A stretch of 38,935 nucleotides of DNA from an uncultured Clostridia bacterium. GTDB taxonomy: Bacteria > Bacillota > Clostridia > Oscillospirales > CAG-272. The stretch spans positions 1-38,935 of the forward strand of contig CALWJT010000041.1 of the NCBI GenBank assembly GCA_944381075.1, in the 5' to 3' direction. This document shows, in pieces, positions 15,740-25,817 of this stretch. How positions within the stretch are numbered: position 1 is the first letter of the stretch; the number at the start of each line of letters is the position of its first letter. The notes beneath the pieces were generated by a model. That model was given only the letters and a program-made list of their open reading frames with translations, was not told the origin of the DNA and made no database searches. The translations under genes and the position numbers were made by a program.

Positions 15740-17827
15740 TTATCTGACCCCGAACAATAAGTCTCCATATGTCGGATACGGCCAGAACTCCGACGCCGTG
15801 ATGCACTCGGCGCTGTCTACCGTCGCGCGCAGCGACTGCATCTTCGGAATGACATCGGATTCAAAGGCTTTTGCCGCCGCAAGGCTGTCGGAAATTCCCT
15901 TTACCGAGGAGATGGCGTCCTCCAAAAGCTGAACGCCCTCATAAATGACATCGGTATAAGCGGAAATTTTTTCAAGCGTTTTGATTTCATAAACGCATTT
16001 GACATCCGCTGCCGCGGTTTTGCCGGCGACCGCCTTTCCGAGCCTTTCCCCATACGCGCAGAGAGCCGGCAGGATGTCTCGATTGACCATATCCACCATA
16101 GTCAGCGCTTCGATATTGATGACCTTGGAATAGGACTCCAGCAAAATTTCATATCTTGCATGGAGCTCACGCTCCGAAAATACCTTATGCTTGCAGAAAA
16201 GCGCCATATTCTTTTCGGCAAGCAGACACGGAATGGCGTCCGGCGTCGTTTTCAGATTGAGAAGTCCGCGCCGCTCCGCCTCCGCCGTCCAAGCTTCGTC
16301 ATACCCGTTGCCGTTGAAGATGATCCTCTTGTGCTCGCGAATGGTTTTGACGATCAAATCATGGAGCGCAGCTTCAAAATCCTCCGCCTGCTCCAAAACA
16401 TCCGCAAACTGGGAAAGCGACTCCGCGACGATGGTGTTGAGCACGGTGTTGCAGTCCGAAACAGAGGCGGAGGAGCCAAGCATACGGAACTCAAATTTGT
16501 TTCCGGTAAAAGCAAACGGAGAGGTCCGGTTGCGGTCCGTCGTATCCCGCGGGAACTTCGGCAGCACATGCACGCCGACGCGCATGAGCGTCTTTTCCCT
16601 TGCACTGTAAGCGGTATCCGACTCGAGCGCCTCCAGAATGGCGGTCAGCTCATCGCCGAGGAAAATGGAAATGATGGCGGGCGGCGCCTCGTTGGCGCCG
16701 AGCCTGTGGTCGTTCCCCGCAGATGCCACCGAGACGCGCAGCAGATCCTGATATTCGTCCACCGCCTTGATGACCGCGGCAAGGAACAGCAGAAACTGCG
16801 CGTTTTCATACGGTGTCTCACCGGGATTGAGCAGATTTACGCCGGTATTCGTCGTCATGGACCAGTTGTTGTGCTTCCCGCTTCCGTTGACGCCTGCAAA
16901 CGGCTTCTCGTGCAGAAGACATACCATGCCGTGCTTTTTCGCGATCTTCTGCATCAGCTCCATGGCAAGCTGATTGTGGTCGGCGGCGATGTTCGTCGTC
17001 GTGAAGATCGGAGCCAGCTCATGCTGAGCCGGCGCCACCTCGTTATGCTCGGTCTTGGCGCATACGCCGAGCTTCCAGAGCTCTTCATTCAGCTCCTTCA
17101 TAAAGGCCGCAACACGAGGCTTGATGGCGCCGAAATAATGATCGTCCAGCTCCTGCCCTTTCGGGGAGCGGGAGCCGAAAAGCATTCTCCCTGTGTAAAT
17201 CAGGTCCGGACGCTTGTCATAAGCCTCCTTGTCGACCAGAAAATATTCCTGTTCGGGACCGACCGTCGTTTTGACCGAGGTCACGTCGCTGCCGAACAGC
17301 TTCAGCACGCGCATCGCCTGCCGGTTGATCGCTTCCATCGAGCGCAGCAGCGGCGTCTTTTTATCGAGCGCGTCGCCGCTGTAGGAGCAGAACGCGGTCG
17401 GGATGCAGAGCACGCCGTCCTTGACGAACGCATAGGAGGTCGGATCCCACGCGGTATAGCCTCTTGCCTCAAAGGTCGCGCGCAGTCCGCCCGAAGGGAA
17501 AGAAGAAGCGTCCGGCTCGCCCTGGACAAGCTCCTTGCCGGAAAACTCCATGATGACCCTGCCGTCCCCGTCAGGGGAAATAAAGCTGTCATGCTTTTCC
17601 GCCGTGACGCCGGTCATCGGCTGGAACCAATGCGTATAATGCGTCGCGCCAAGCTCGACCGCCCAATCCTTCATCGCGTTGGCGACGACGTTCGCCACGT
17701 TGATATCAAGGCTCCTGCCGTCCTTGATGGTCCGGAGCATCGCCTTGTAGGTCTCCTTTGGCAGGCGCGCCCGCATGGTAGAATCGTCGAATACGCAAGA
17801 GCCGAAAAATTCTGGTACCGTTTTCAT
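15740..17827 (-). CDS. glnN: Glutamine synthetase type III (GlnN)
   Basis: The 695-residue length is that of the dodecameric type III enzyme, well above type I (about 440-470). It makes glutamine from glutamate, ammonia and ATP. Seen are MEFSGKELVQGEPDASSFPSGG (start of the N-terminal domain at 93), the glutamate/metal segments GPEQEYFLV (190-198) and KTEHNEVAPAQHELAP (258-273), and NGSGKHNNWSM (314-324). The ATG has GGGAGGA upstream. It has a perfect promoter and a leader with an attenuator, and is divergent from an ANTAR regulator. asnB follows behind a T-box, so the two may share a transcript. Confidence 0.97.
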   Translation of the reverse strand: MKTVPEFFGSCVFDDSTMRARLPKETYKAMLRTIKDGRSLDINVANVVANAMKDWAVELGATHYTHWFQPMTGVTAEKHDSFISPDGDGRVIMEFSGKELVQGEPDASSFPSGGLRATFEARGYTAWDPTSYAFVKDGVLCIPTAFCSYSGDALDKKTPLLRSMEAINRQAMRVLKLFGSDVTSVKTTVGPEQEYFLVDKEAYDKRPDLIYTGRMLFGSRSPKGQELDDHYFGAIKPRVAAFMKELNEELWKLGVCAKTEHNEVAPAQHELAPIFTTTNIAADHNQLAMELMQKIAKKHGMVCLLHEKPFAGVNGSGKHNNWSMTTNTGVNLLNPGETPYENAQFLLFLAAVIKAVDEYQDLLRVSVASAGNDHRLGANEAPPAIISIFLGDELTAILEALESDTAYSAREKTLMRVGVHVLPKFPRDTTDRNRTSPFAFTGNKFEFRMLGSSASVSDCNTVLNTIVAESLSQFADVLEQAEDFEAALHDLIVKTIREHKRIIFNGNGYDEAWTAEAERRGLLNLKTTPDAIPCLLAEKNMALFCKHKVFSERELHARYEILLESYSKVINIEALTMVDMVNRDILPALCAYGERLGKAVAGKTAAADVKCVYEIKTLEKISAYTDVIYEGVQLLEDAISSVKGISDSLAAAKAFESDVIPKMQSLRATVDSAECITASEFWPYPTYGDLLFGVR

Positions 17828-17910
17828 CGTTTCCTCCCGTCCGCCATTCAGCGGCTTTCCATCTGTTCTTTTTTGTCATCTGCTGTGTCCCTGAGGGTTC
17901 GGATCCGCAT

Positions 17911-17971
17911 AAAATATAAAAAGGCGCAAACGAACCCATTTGTCGTTTGACGCCTTTGTCAAAAACAATAT
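17911..17971 (-). promoter_or_regulatory. glnA leader attenuator with two ANTAR-type hairpins
   Basis: On the minus strand, after a start near 17971, the RNA can fold as hairpin P1: TTTGAC, hexaloop AAAGGC, GTCAAA (17946-17963). Hairpin P2 follows directly at 17931-17945 with loop AATGGG if one C is bulged. Both loops have A at position 1 and G at position 4, the pattern known for ANTAR targets. The alternative fold is a terminator: AAAGGCG plus CAAACGA pair with TCGTTTG plus CGCCTTT (17920-17957, one T bulged), then TTTATATTTT. The P1 loop and 3' arm are part of the terminator stem, so the two folds exclude each other. Confidence 0.75.
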
Positions 17972-17977
17972 AGATGT

Positions 17978-18006
17978 ATTATACTCTGCACTCTTCCGCT
18001 TGTCAA
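17978..18006 (-). promoter_or_regulatory. Consensus promoter of glnA
   Basis: On the minus strand TTGACA (18001-18006) and TATAAT (17978-17983) are exactly 17 bases apart. A perfect promoter suggests that control comes after initiation, in agreement with the attenuator just downstream. Confidence 0.88.
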
Positions 18007-18056
18007 GAGTTTTTCGAAAAAAAACGCCTCAATTTTTTTAGAATACTTGACAAGCG
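17997..18056. repeat. 11-bp inverted repeat covering both divergent -35 boxes
   Basis: CGCTTGTCAAG (17997-18007) and CTTGACAAGCG (18046-18056) are perfect inverted copies 38 bp apart. Each contains the TTGACA of one divergent promoter, glnA on the minus strand and the ANTAR gene on the plus strand. Part of the similarity is simply the shared -35, but the flanks match too. Confidence 0.7.
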
Positions 18057-18076
18057 AAATTCCGGTATTTTATAAT
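18047..18076 (+). promoter_or_regulatory. Promoter of the ANTAR-pyrG unit
   Basis: TTGACA (18047-18052) and TATAAT (18071-18076) are 18 bases apart. A leader of about 80 bases precedes the ATG at 18164. Confidence 0.8.
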
Positions 18077-18163
18077 AAAAGCATTGTTTTGATCTGCGTT
18101 CCAAGCCGGAGGATGACAGACTGACCAAAGCACTGGGAGCTTCCGGCAAGAAAGGAGTGCCCG

Positions 18164-20426
<2,263 letters not shown>

Positions 20427-20431
20427 AATCC

Positions 20432-20473
20432 AAAAGCGCCTATGAGGGAAAAGGTCCTTCACAGGCGCTTTTT
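20432..20473 (+). terminator. Intrinsic terminator after pyrG
   Basis: AAAAGCGCCT pairs with AGGCGCTTTT (20432-20472), with the interior partly paired (GAGGG with TCCTTC), and a TTTTT tract runs from 20469. It sits six bases after the pyrG stop. Confidence 0.88.
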
Positions 20474-20517
20474 ATTTGCGATAGACGAAACAAAATGACC
20501 GCGCGACGGCAGGATGT

Positions 20518-21396
20518 TCAATTTCTGCCGAACGGAAGAAAGCCCTTCCCGTAAATTTCGCTCGTCTTATTGATGGTGACAAACGCATGCTCATCCACGG
20601 TTTTGGCGAAATCACGCAGCTTCGCCGCCTGATAAGTCGTCATCGCGGAAAAGATAACGGCCCTGCTTGAATCCGTGAAAGCTCCCTGCGCCTCCCATAT
20701 CGTAGCGGAACGGTGCAGCGTCTCGGTAATATAATGCGTGATCTCATGCGGCGCCGTCGTAATGATCATAAGGCTCTTCCTTCGGTTTAAGCTGTCCACG
20801 ACCGTCTGGACAAGAGAGGTCTTGATGAGCATCCCGATCACCGAGCAGATCCCCGTTTTCACATCGAAAACAAAGAAGGAGGCGCCGACGATCAGTCCGT
20901 CCGCGGCCATCATGCAGATGCTGATGTCGGCACTTGTGAACTTACGCACGACAAGCGCTAAAATATCCGTCCCGCCGGTACTGCCGCCGCACTTGAAAAG
21001 CAGTCCCGCGCCGACGGCGCCGAGCAGGCTCGCCGCAATCAGCTCAAGAACGATCTCTCCCGTCAGGTTCGTACCTGCCTCGATCGGGCAAAGCCATTCA
21101 AAAACATTGACCATCGCCGTATAAAGAAGCGTGCAGTATACCGTTTTCCCGCCGACGCCCCAACCGAGGAAAAGGAATCCCACGGCAAGGGAAAGCAGAT
21201 TGAGGATGGTGACAAGCAAGGAGGTATTGACGGAAAGCAGCTCGCCGAGCAGGATCGAAAGGCCGCTGAAGCCTCCCATAGAAAAATGGTTCGGCATTTT
21301 GAAAAAATATACGCCGGCCGCCGTAATCACAGAGCCCGCCGTCAGCATGAGAAATTCCGAGACGACCGCGCCGTTTATTTTTTCTCGAATCTTCAT
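20518..21396 (-). CDS. YitT-family membrane protein (DUF161 plus DUF2179)
   Basis: The 292-residue protein starts at the ATG at 21396, which has GAGGAGG upstream; a frame open back to 21489 is rejected as non-protein-like. Hydrophobic segments span about 15-230 and include YFFKMPNHFSMGGFSGLSI and KCGGSTGGTDIL, both typical of YitT proteins. The C-terminal cytoplasmic domain (about 210-292) matches DUF2179, with IITTAPHEITHYI, ATIWEAQGAF and VDEHAFVTINKTSEIYGKGF. The family's function is not known; transport or signalling is suspected. It has its own promoter and a long leader, converging on pyrG. Confidence 0.93.
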   Translation of the reverse strand: MKIREKINGAVVSEFLMLTAGSVITAAGVYFFKMPNHFSMGGFSGLSILLGELLSVNTSLLVTILNLLSLAVGFLFLGWGVGGKTVYCTLLYTAMVNVFEWLCPIEAGTNLTGEIVLELIAASLLGAVGAGLLFKCGGSTGGTDILALVVRKFTSADISICMMAADGLIVGASFFVFDVKTGICSVIGMLIKTSLVQTVVDSLNRRKSLMIITTAPHEITHYITETLHRSATIWEAQGAFTDSSRAVIFSAMTTYQAAKLRDFAKTVDEHAFVTINKTSEIYGKGFLPFGRN

Positions 21397-21635
21397 CTTT
21401 TCCTCCTCTTGGAACGCGGCTGCCGCACAGCAATGGATTTCCGGGGCCAGCACTCCCGGATTGTCTTGCCACTGCCCTTCCGCGGGCAAGGCGATTTCAA
21501 AAAGCTCTATTGGAAAATCCTATTTTCTCTCCGTCTCAAGCTTATTTTTAAAGGGCTGGCTTCTATTTTTCCCTGCCGAAAACGCGGCATGCCGTCCACA
21601 CCGGAAAGGCATGCTTTCCTTTCGCAAAAATGTTT
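21397..21635 (-). promoter_or_regulatory. Long untranslated leader of the YitT gene
   Basis: About 240 bases lie between the predicted start and the ATG. A hairpin with GCATGCC (21608-21614 side) and GGCATGC (21587-21593 side) is visible near the 5' end. No T-tract or known riboswitch class was recognised. No gene fits the stretch. Confidence 0.45.
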
Positions 21636-21641
21636 TTTCTT

Positions 21642-21670
21642 ATTATATCACAAAAAATGGATGTTGTAAA
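21642..21670 (-). promoter_or_regulatory. Promoter of the YitT gene
   Basis: On the minus strand TTTACA (21665-21670) and TATAAT (21642-21647) are 17 bases apart. Confidence 0.75.
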
Positions 21671-21777
21671 CAAGCATCTCCCCCGCTTTTCAAAAACGGA
21701 CAGGAAAACGAATTTGTATTTTTATACAGATATACCTGTCCCATATGCAAAGTTAAGCAAAATCTTTCCCGCCTCTC

Positions 21778-21806
21778 TTGAATCGCCAATCGGAATATGC
21801 TATAAT
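21778..21806 (+). promoter_or_regulatory. Promoter of the tlyA-nadK-argR-recN operon
   Basis: TTGAAT (21778-21783) and TATAAT (21801-21806) are 17 bases apart, with TGC before the -10. The leader to the tlyA ATG is about 80 bases. Confidence 0.75.
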
Positions 21807-21893
21807 ACAGAAAACCATCCGTTTTCCGGCAGGACCAAAGACAAGGCGAACCGTTCGGAAAACGGTATATGCTTACGCGAAAGGAAACATTTT

Positions 21894-22718
21894 ATGCGTG
21901 CCGACCGGTTTCTTCATATCCATGGATTGGCCAGAAGCCGAAGCCATGCGCAGGCCTTGATCGAAGCCGGCGTCATGGTGGACGGTACGCCCATCCGAAA
22001 ACCGTCGCAGGAGATTCCGGACTCCGCCGACCCCGCTGGGATCGCCATTCTGAAGCCGTCCCGATATGTCAGCCGCGGCGGCGTCAAGCTGGAAGCGGCG
22101 CTCGCGGCGTTCCGGCTCGACGTCGCGGGCAGAACGGCGCTTGATCTCGGCGCCTCTACGGGAGGCTTTACCGACTGCCTTTTGCAGCACGGCGCCGCCT
22201 GCGTCATCGCTGTAGATGTAGGACACGGGCAGCTCGCGCCGTCCCTAAAAGAGGATCCGCGGGTCATTTCCATGGAGGGCGTCAACGCGCGCGCACTTAC
22301 AGGAGAAGAGCTCGACGCAGAATGCAGTCTTGCCGTCTGTGACCTTTCCTTTATTTCACAAGCGCTGATTTATCCCGCCGTGGCAAGGATCCTGCCCAAG
22401 GGCGGGGCTTTGATCACCCTGATCAAGCCGCAATTTGAGGCGGGGCGCGATAAGCTCTGCAAAAACGGGGTCGTGCGCGACAGAAAGGTCCATGCCGCCG
22501 TCATCTCCTCGCTTTTTTCCGCCGCAAAAGAACACGGACTTTTCCCGCAGTCGCTGATTCCGTCGCCCATTGCAGGCGGAGACGGCAACCGCGAATACCT
22601 CGCGCTCTTCCGCGCGGGCGAGGAAATTTCCCTTCCCGCAGGTGCCATCGAAAAAGCCGTAGCGGCGCCGGAAAAACCAAATTCCAAAATGCCAATCGAT
22701 ATTTCAGGGGGTAAATGA
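21894..22718 (+). CDS. tlyA: TlyA-family rRNA 2'-O-methyltransferase
   Basis: The 274-residue protein has an N-terminal S4 RNA-binding domain (about 1-60; RADRFLHIHGLARSRSHAQ) and an FtsJ-type methyltransferase domain, with the S-adenosylmethionine loop LDLGASTGGF (83-92), CDLSFIS (149-155) and TLIKPQFE (175-182). Lys65, Asp150 and Lys178 fit the family's catalytic K-D-K-E set. TlyA methylates ribose in 16S and 23S rRNA; some relatives act as haemolysins by annotation only. The ATG at 21894 has AAAGGAAA upstream; an in-frame start at 21630 crosses the promoter. It opens the cluster tlyA-nadK-argR-recN, a common Firmicutes order. Confidence 0.94.
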   Translation: MRADRFLHIHGLARSRSHAQALIEAGVMVDGTPIRKPSQEIPDSADPAGIAILKPSRYVSRGGVKLEAALAAFRLDVAGRTALDLGASTGGFTDCLLQHGAACVIAVDVGHGQLAPSLKEDPRVISMEGVNARALTGEELDAECSLAVCDLSFISQALIYPAVARILPKGGALITLIKPQFEAGRDKLCKNGVVRDRKVHAAVISSLFSAAKEHGLFPQSLIPSPIAGGDGNREYLALFRAGEEISLPAGAIEKAVAAPEKPNSKMPIDISGGK

Positions 22719-22721
22719 AGA

Positions 22722-23591
22722 ATGAAGCCAAATAAGGTCGCCGTATTCACCAAGCTCGAATGCGACAGCGATTTTGCCTATACCAAGGAAGCCGTCAGAG
22801 TCCTCACGGAAAGCGGCATACAGGTGCTCATCAATCAAAATGTGAAATACCGTCTCGGAGATCAAAGAGACAGCGTACAGCTGATATACAGCGAAAGGGA
22901 CTTGCTGGAATCCGCGGATATGATCGCCGTTCTCGGCGGAGACGGGACCATGCTTGATGTCTGTGTGCGCGCCTCGGAAAGCGCGAAGCCCGTCGTCGGC
23001 GTCAATCTCGGGAACCTCGGCTTTCTCACCGCTGTGGAGCGGGATCGGATCTCAGACCTTTCCGCACTTGCAAGCGGGGATTTTACCATTGAGGACCGTA
23101 TGATGCTCGATGTAGAGATCGCCGCCAAATTTACCGTACACCGCCAGCGCGTGCTCAACGAGGTCGTCATCGCAAGCGGTACTCGTTCAAAAATTGCAGA
23201 ATTTGAGCTTTCCAGCAGTGCCGGCAAGCTGCTCGGCTATCGGGCGGACGGCCTGATTGTCTCGACGCCGACCGGCTCCACCGCGTATTCCCTTTCCGCG
23301 GGCGGTCCTGTGGCAGAGCCGACAGCAAGTCTCATTTCCGTAACGCCGATCTGCCCGCATACGCTGCTGCGCAGCTCGGTCCTTTTCTCGCCGGAGGCGG
23401 AGCTTACCGTAAAAGGGCGGACCAAGGCCGACAATACCGACATCCTCATCACGGCCGACGGAAAAAACAGCACCTATATTCCGTGTGATTCTGAGATCAA
23501 AATTCGCAGATCACAATATACCGCCAAGATCGTCAAGATCGGCAGCGACCGTTTTTTCGATATTCTGGAAACCAAGCTGAACAGAAAATAA
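22722..23591 (+). CDS. nadK: NAD kinase
   Basis: NAD kinase makes NADP from NAD with ATP or polyphosphate in the cytoplasm. The 289-residue protein has the GGDGT motif (72-76), VGVNLGNLGFLT with the NAD-binding NE/D-like region, ASGTRSKIAEF, and the signature DGLIVSTPTGSTAYSLSAGGP (seen from about 170). The start is three bases after the tlyA stop, with a G-rich ribosome site in the tlyA end. Part of the tlyA-recN operon. Confidence 0.97.
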   Translation: MKPNKVAVFTKLECDSDFAYTKEAVRVLTESGIQVLINQNVKYRLGDQRDSVQLIYSERDLLESADMIAVLGGDGTMLDVCVRASESAKPVVGVNLGNLGFLTAVERDRISDLSALASGDFTIEDRMMLDVEIAAKFTVHRQRVLNEVVIASGTRSKIAEFELSSSAGKLLGYRADGLIVSTPTGSTAYSLSAGGPVAEPTASLISVTPICPHTLLRSSVLFSPEAELTVKGRTKADNTDILITADGKNSTYIPCDSEIKIRRSQYTAKIVKIGSDRFFDILETKLNRK

Positions 23592-23615
23592 ATCCAAGCA
23601 TAAGGAGAAGCGCCC

Positions 23616-24083
23616 ATGAAAAATTCCCGCCATACGCGAATTCTTGAGATCATCGGGGAAAATATCATCGAAACGCAGGACGACCTGCTGGAAAAGCTGC
23701 GGGAGAGCGGCTATCCTGTGACGCAGGCGACGGTATCGCGCGACATCAAGCAGCTCGGCCTCGTCAAAACGGCGACAAAAAACGGAGGCTACCGGTATGC
23801 CGCCGCAGCAAATGAAGGCGCAGGCAATGAAAGCAAGCTCAAAAATATCATGCGGGAAACCATACTCAGTGCGGAAAATGCGGAAAACATCGTCGTAATC
23901 AAGACCTATTCCGGCATGGCGAATGCAGCGGCGGCAGCCGTCGACGCGCTATCCGGCGATTCCGTCGTCGGCAGCATCGCAGGCGACGACACGATCTTCA
24001 TCGTCGTGAGAAGCGACGAGAAGGCGGTGGAATTTACCGCCTTCGTCAAGGACATCATCGGAATGGAAAACGCGAAAGAATAG
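23616..24083 (+). CDS. argR: ArgR/AhrC, arginine repressor
   Basis: The 155-residue length is typical. An N-terminal winged helix (about 1-65) has the recognition text VTQATVSRDIKQLGLVK. The C-terminal domain binds arginine and makes the hexamer, with GSIAGDDTIFIVVR, near the GTIAGDDT motif. It represses arginine biosynthesis and activates catabolism when arginine is bound. AAGGAG precedes the ATG. No ARG box was sought systematically. In Firmicutes the gene often lies between nadK and recN, as here. Confidence 0.97.
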   Translation: MKNSRHTRILEIIGENIIETQDDLLEKLRESGYPVTQATVSRDIKQLGLVKTATKNGGYRYAAAANEGAGNESKLKNIMRETILSAENAENIVVIKTYSGMANAAAAAVDALSGDSVVGSIAGDDTIFIVVRSDEKAVEFTAFVKDIIGMENAKE

Positions 24084-24098
24084 AAAGGCGGATGCTTT

Positions 24099-25778
24099 TT
24101 GCTGACAGAGCTATATATCAACCATATTGCCATTATCAAAAACGAGCGTATACGTCCGGGAAAGGCGCTGACTGTGCTGACGGGAGAAACAGGAGCCGGA
24201 AAATCCATCATCATCGATTCGATCGGTCTTATCATGGGGGAGCGCGCTTACCGTGAGCTTCTGCGTACAGGGGAAGAAAAAGCGACCGTATCGGCGTTTT
24301 TTTCCGATATCGGAGACGATGTCAGGCAAGCGGCAGGAGCGCTTGGCATCGAGCCGGAGGACGGGACGCTGCTTTTACAGCGCGACATCACAGCAGGCGG
24401 CGGCTCCACGGCCCGCATCGACGGACGAGCGGTCCCGCTCTCCGTCATGCGGGAAATCGCAGGAAGGCTTATCGGGATCCATGGACAGCACGCAACTAGG
24501 CTCCTGCTCGAGGAGGACAGCTGTCTTCCCTTTCTCGATGCGTTTGCGGACTGCGCCGCTGAAAAGACGTCATACGCCGAGCTATACCATGCCGCCGCCG
24601 AAGCAAAGCGCCGCCTTTCCGCAGTCATGCGGGACGAGCAGGAGAAGACAAGGGCCATCGAGCTTCTGAAATACCAGATCCGCGATATCGACGCGGTAAA
24701 ACCGCGCGAGGGCGAGGAAGAAGAGCTGAAGGCCAAGCGTGCAAAGCTTCAGAACGCCGAAAAGGTCGCAAAGCATGCCAAGCTCATTTACCGCGCGCTC
24801 TACCGGAACGAAAAAGGCCTTTCCGCCTGCGATCTCATCGAAAAAGCTGCCGAGGCTATCGATGAGCTGGACGGTATGCTTACCGATGCCGGCGTTTTTT
24901 CGGAAACGCTGACGGACTTTCGCTACCGCATCGAGGACATCGCCGAGACGGTCCGCCGCGAATGCGATATCGGCGTGAAAAATCCGTCCGAGCTGCTGGA
25001 CAAAATCGAGACCCGACTCGACAATCTGCAAAAGCTCCGTAAAAAGTACGGCTCCTCGGCGGAGGAAATCCTCGCCTATCGGAACAACGCCGAAAAAAGG
25101 CTCCGAGAGCTGGAGGGGGCCGACGAGCTCGCGGAGGACCTCGAAAACGAGCTTGCTGAAATCCAAAAGCAAATGAAGGAGATCGCCGCGGGGATCACCG
25201 AGAAGCGGCGTTCTGCCGCCGCATGCTTGGAGCGGAAAATCACAGAGGAACTCAGGTTCCTCGACATGGAAAACGTGCGCTTCCACATCGACGTTTCCCC
25301 TCTTGGAGATTTTTCCCCGGAGGGGATGGACAAGGTGTCCTTTCTTGTATCGGCAAATCCCGGCGAGCCTCTCCTTCCGCTTTCCAAGGTAGCATCCGGC
25401 GGTGAGCTTTCCCGCATGATGCTCGCCCTGAAATGTGCGCTTTCCGACAAAGAGCATACCGGAACGCTGATTTTTGACGAGATCGATACGGGCATCTCCG
25501 GCAGGACCTCCCACAAAATCGGCGTCAAGCTGCACGAGGTGACGGAAGGCGGGACACAGGTCATCTGTGTGACCCATTCGCCTCAGATCGCCGCGATCGC
25601 CGATACGCATCTTTTCGTTTCCAAGGCCGAAAGGGACGGCAGGACGGAATCCTCCGTGCGCGAGCTGACGCGTCAGGAGCGCGAAGCGGAGATCGCCCGC
25701 ATCATCGGCGGCGCGCATGTCACAGAGCAGTCCCTTGCCGCGGCAAGGGAGCTGCTCGACGCCGCGCATACCGAATAA
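24099..25778 (+). CDS. recN: RecN, SMC-like DNA repair ATPase
   Basis: RecN is an SMC-like ATPase that gathers at double-strand breaks and tethers ends. The 559-residue protein has the Walker A loop GETGAGKS (29-36) after YINHIAIIKNERI, a long coiled-coil middle (about 170-380, rich in Glu, Lys, Ala, Leu), the ABC signature region KVASGGELSRMMLALK, and the Walker B IFDEIDTGISG near 460. It starts with TTG at 24099, with AAAGGCGG eight bases upstream; no ATG fits better. It is the last core gene of the tlyA operon. Confidence 0.97.
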   Translation: MLTELYINHIAIIKNERIRPGKALTVLTGETGAGKSIIIDSIGLIMGERAYRELLRTGEEKATVSAFFSDIGDDVRQAAGALGIEPEDGTLLLQRDITAGGGSTARIDGRAVPLSVMREIAGRLIGIHGQHATRLLLEEDSCLPFLDAFADCAAEKTSYAELYHAAAEAKRRLSAVMRDEQEKTRAIELLKYQIRDIDAVKPREGEEEELKAKRAKLQNAEKVAKHAKLIYRALYRNEKGLSACDLIEKAAEAIDELDGMLTDAGVFSETLTDFRYRIEDIAETVRRECDIGVKNPSELLDKIETRLDNLQKLRKKYGSSAEEILAYRNNAEKRLRELEGADELAEDLENELAEIQKQMKEIAAGITEKRRSAAACLERKITEELRFLDMENVRFHIDVSPLGDFSPEGMDKVSFLVSANPGEPLLPLSKVASGGELSRMMLALKCALSDKEHTGTLIFDEIDTGISGRTSHKIGVKLHEVTEGGTQVICVTHSPQIAAIADTHLFVSKAERDGRTESSVRELTRQEREAEIARIIGGAHVTEQSLAAARELLDAAHTE

Positions 25779-25817
25779 ACAGACGGCGGCTTTCAGATTT
25801 TTCCAAAGGAGGAACAT

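Noticed and set aside
16160-17950. Plus-strand open frame of 596 codons across glnA
   Set aside because: It is antisense to glnA, arginine- and histidine-rich, and lacks a ribosome site.
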